Source: Podochytrium sp. JEL0797 (taxonomy: Eukaryota; Chytridiomycota; Chytridiomycetes; Chytridiales; Chytriomycetaceae). From it: a stretch of DNA of 17,877 nt. Shown here one piece after another: positions 17,353 through 17,877 of the stretch. The translations under genes and the position numbers were made by a program. The stretch is taken from NCBI GenBank assembly GCA_027596195.1, contig JADGJG010000499.1:1-17877 (forward strand). Reading direction: 5' to 3'. The notes below the pieces were generated by a model. That model was given only the letters and a program-made list of their open reading frames with translations, did no database searches and had not been told where the DNA came from. How positions within the stretch are numbered: position 1 is the stretch's first letter; every line of letters starts with the position of its first letter.

Positions 17353-17852
17353 CCCCACGTTTCCTCGACTTTGTCGCAAGCTGCGCCAACTGTTTCACTA
17401 GATCATCATGCTCCCTTTCTTCATCCCTGAATTGCTCCACCAACACCGCCAACTCATTCTTTTCTTGCGTCACGGCGGCCAACTGTCCTTTCAGAGACTT
17501 GACCTGCACCAAAAAAAATGGTTCAATAACCCAGCACACACAGACGCGTTCGCAGCTCCTCTTCAAAAAAGTCTCACCTCCACCAACAACTTCCCCTCCA
17601 AATCCTCCTTCACTCCCAACCGGTCCTTGAACTCCTTAACGCGTTGGTCACGGTCCATCGTCGTGGCTTCCAACACGCGTTCGCAGTCTTCGAGTTTGTC
17701 GTTGGATTCGGCAAGACGCGCTTGCGCGTCTTGGAGGTCCGAAATTTTCGTTGTCAAGCTAATGGGGAAGATAGAGTAAGAACACGAATACGAACCCCAT
17801 GCACAAGGGGGGGGGGGGGGGGGGGGGCAACGCACATTTTAGTCCGTTCCAT
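17348..17852 (-). CDS. Small coiled-coil protein, about 117 residues
   Basis: The model has three exons, 17836-17852, 17578-17758 and 17348-17503, with introns of 77 and 74 nt and consistent phases. It starts at an ATG (17852) preceded by an in-frame TAA with no acceptor between them, so this ATG is probably the true start. The 17-nt first exon is the least certain part, and a larger gene extending out of the window cannot be excluded. The product is Lys/Glu/Asp/Leu-rich with heptad-like spacing throughout (ISDLQDAQARLAESNDKLED, LKGQLAAVTQEKNELAVLVE), so it should form a near-continuous coiled coil. There are no other motifs and the family is not recognised. A run of 21 G interrupts intron 1. 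Confidence 0.6.
17807..17827. repeat. Homopolymer run of 21 G
   Basis: This is an uninterrupted G tract on the plus strand (C on the coding strand) inside intron 1 of the coiled-coil gene, 50 bp from the window end. Its true length is uncertain because homopolymers this long are prone to sequencing and assembly error. Confidence 0.85.
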
Positions 17853-17877
17853 AAAATTTATTTAAAACAACAACCCC

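Overview
The window is nuclear DNA of a fungus, most likely an early-diverging zoosporic (chytrid-like) lineage. The evidence is about 22 short spliceosomal introns (48-127 nt, mostly with GTGAGT-type donors and CTAAC/CTGAC-like branch sites), fungal-type Sec14, Vps35, Mtr3 and MNN4-like proteins, and very tight gene spacing. The exact taxon is inferred and cannot be fixed from the sequence. Nothing here is prokaryotic, and I found no rRNA, tRNA, CRISPR array or intact mobile element.

Layout from left to right. Positions 1-2315 (+) hold the 3' part of a single-pass membrane protein with a cytoplasmic SH3 domain. Positions 2316-3048 are non-coding, with a purine microsatellite, a palindrome cluster and a decayed copy of the Sec14 C-terminus. 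Positions 3049-3978 (-) hold an intact Sec14-like lipid-transfer protein. It is divergent from a Golgi-type LicD/MNN4-like transferase at 4257-5357 (+). A block of four minus-strand genes then runs from 13751 down to 5488: exosome subunit MTR3, retromer subunit VPS35, an unrecognised 410-residue helical protein, and a 657-residue disordered protein ending in a reverse-transcriptase-type zinc-binding domain. The gaps between them are only 43, 114 and 40 bp. Further right are two tandem minus-strand paralogues of an unnamed, heavily N-glycosylated secreted family (14073-15417 and 15872-17121). A small coiled-coil gene lies at 17348-17852, followed by a run of 21 G.

The genes do not form one pathway. 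VPS35 (endosomal sorting), Sec14 (lipid transfer) and the LicD-like enzyme (Golgi glycan modification) are housekeeping membrane-traffic functions, and MTR3 is RNA decay. The SH3 membrane protein and the two secreted paralogues are probably cell-surface proteins.

The most unusual signals are genome-organisational. (1) Most long exons begin with C-ending codons and finish with G-ending codons, and the pattern starts again after many introns. (2) In five of nine genes the AATAAA poly(A) hexamer overlaps the stop codon or lies within 2 nt of it, implying almost no 3' UTR. (3) A LINE-type zinc-binding domain sits in a host-like gene. (4) A frameshifted Sec14 fragment lies just downstream of its parent. 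I do not see a clear new multi-gene system. Exon models were built by hand from splice consensus and reading-frame continuity, and no database search was possible.
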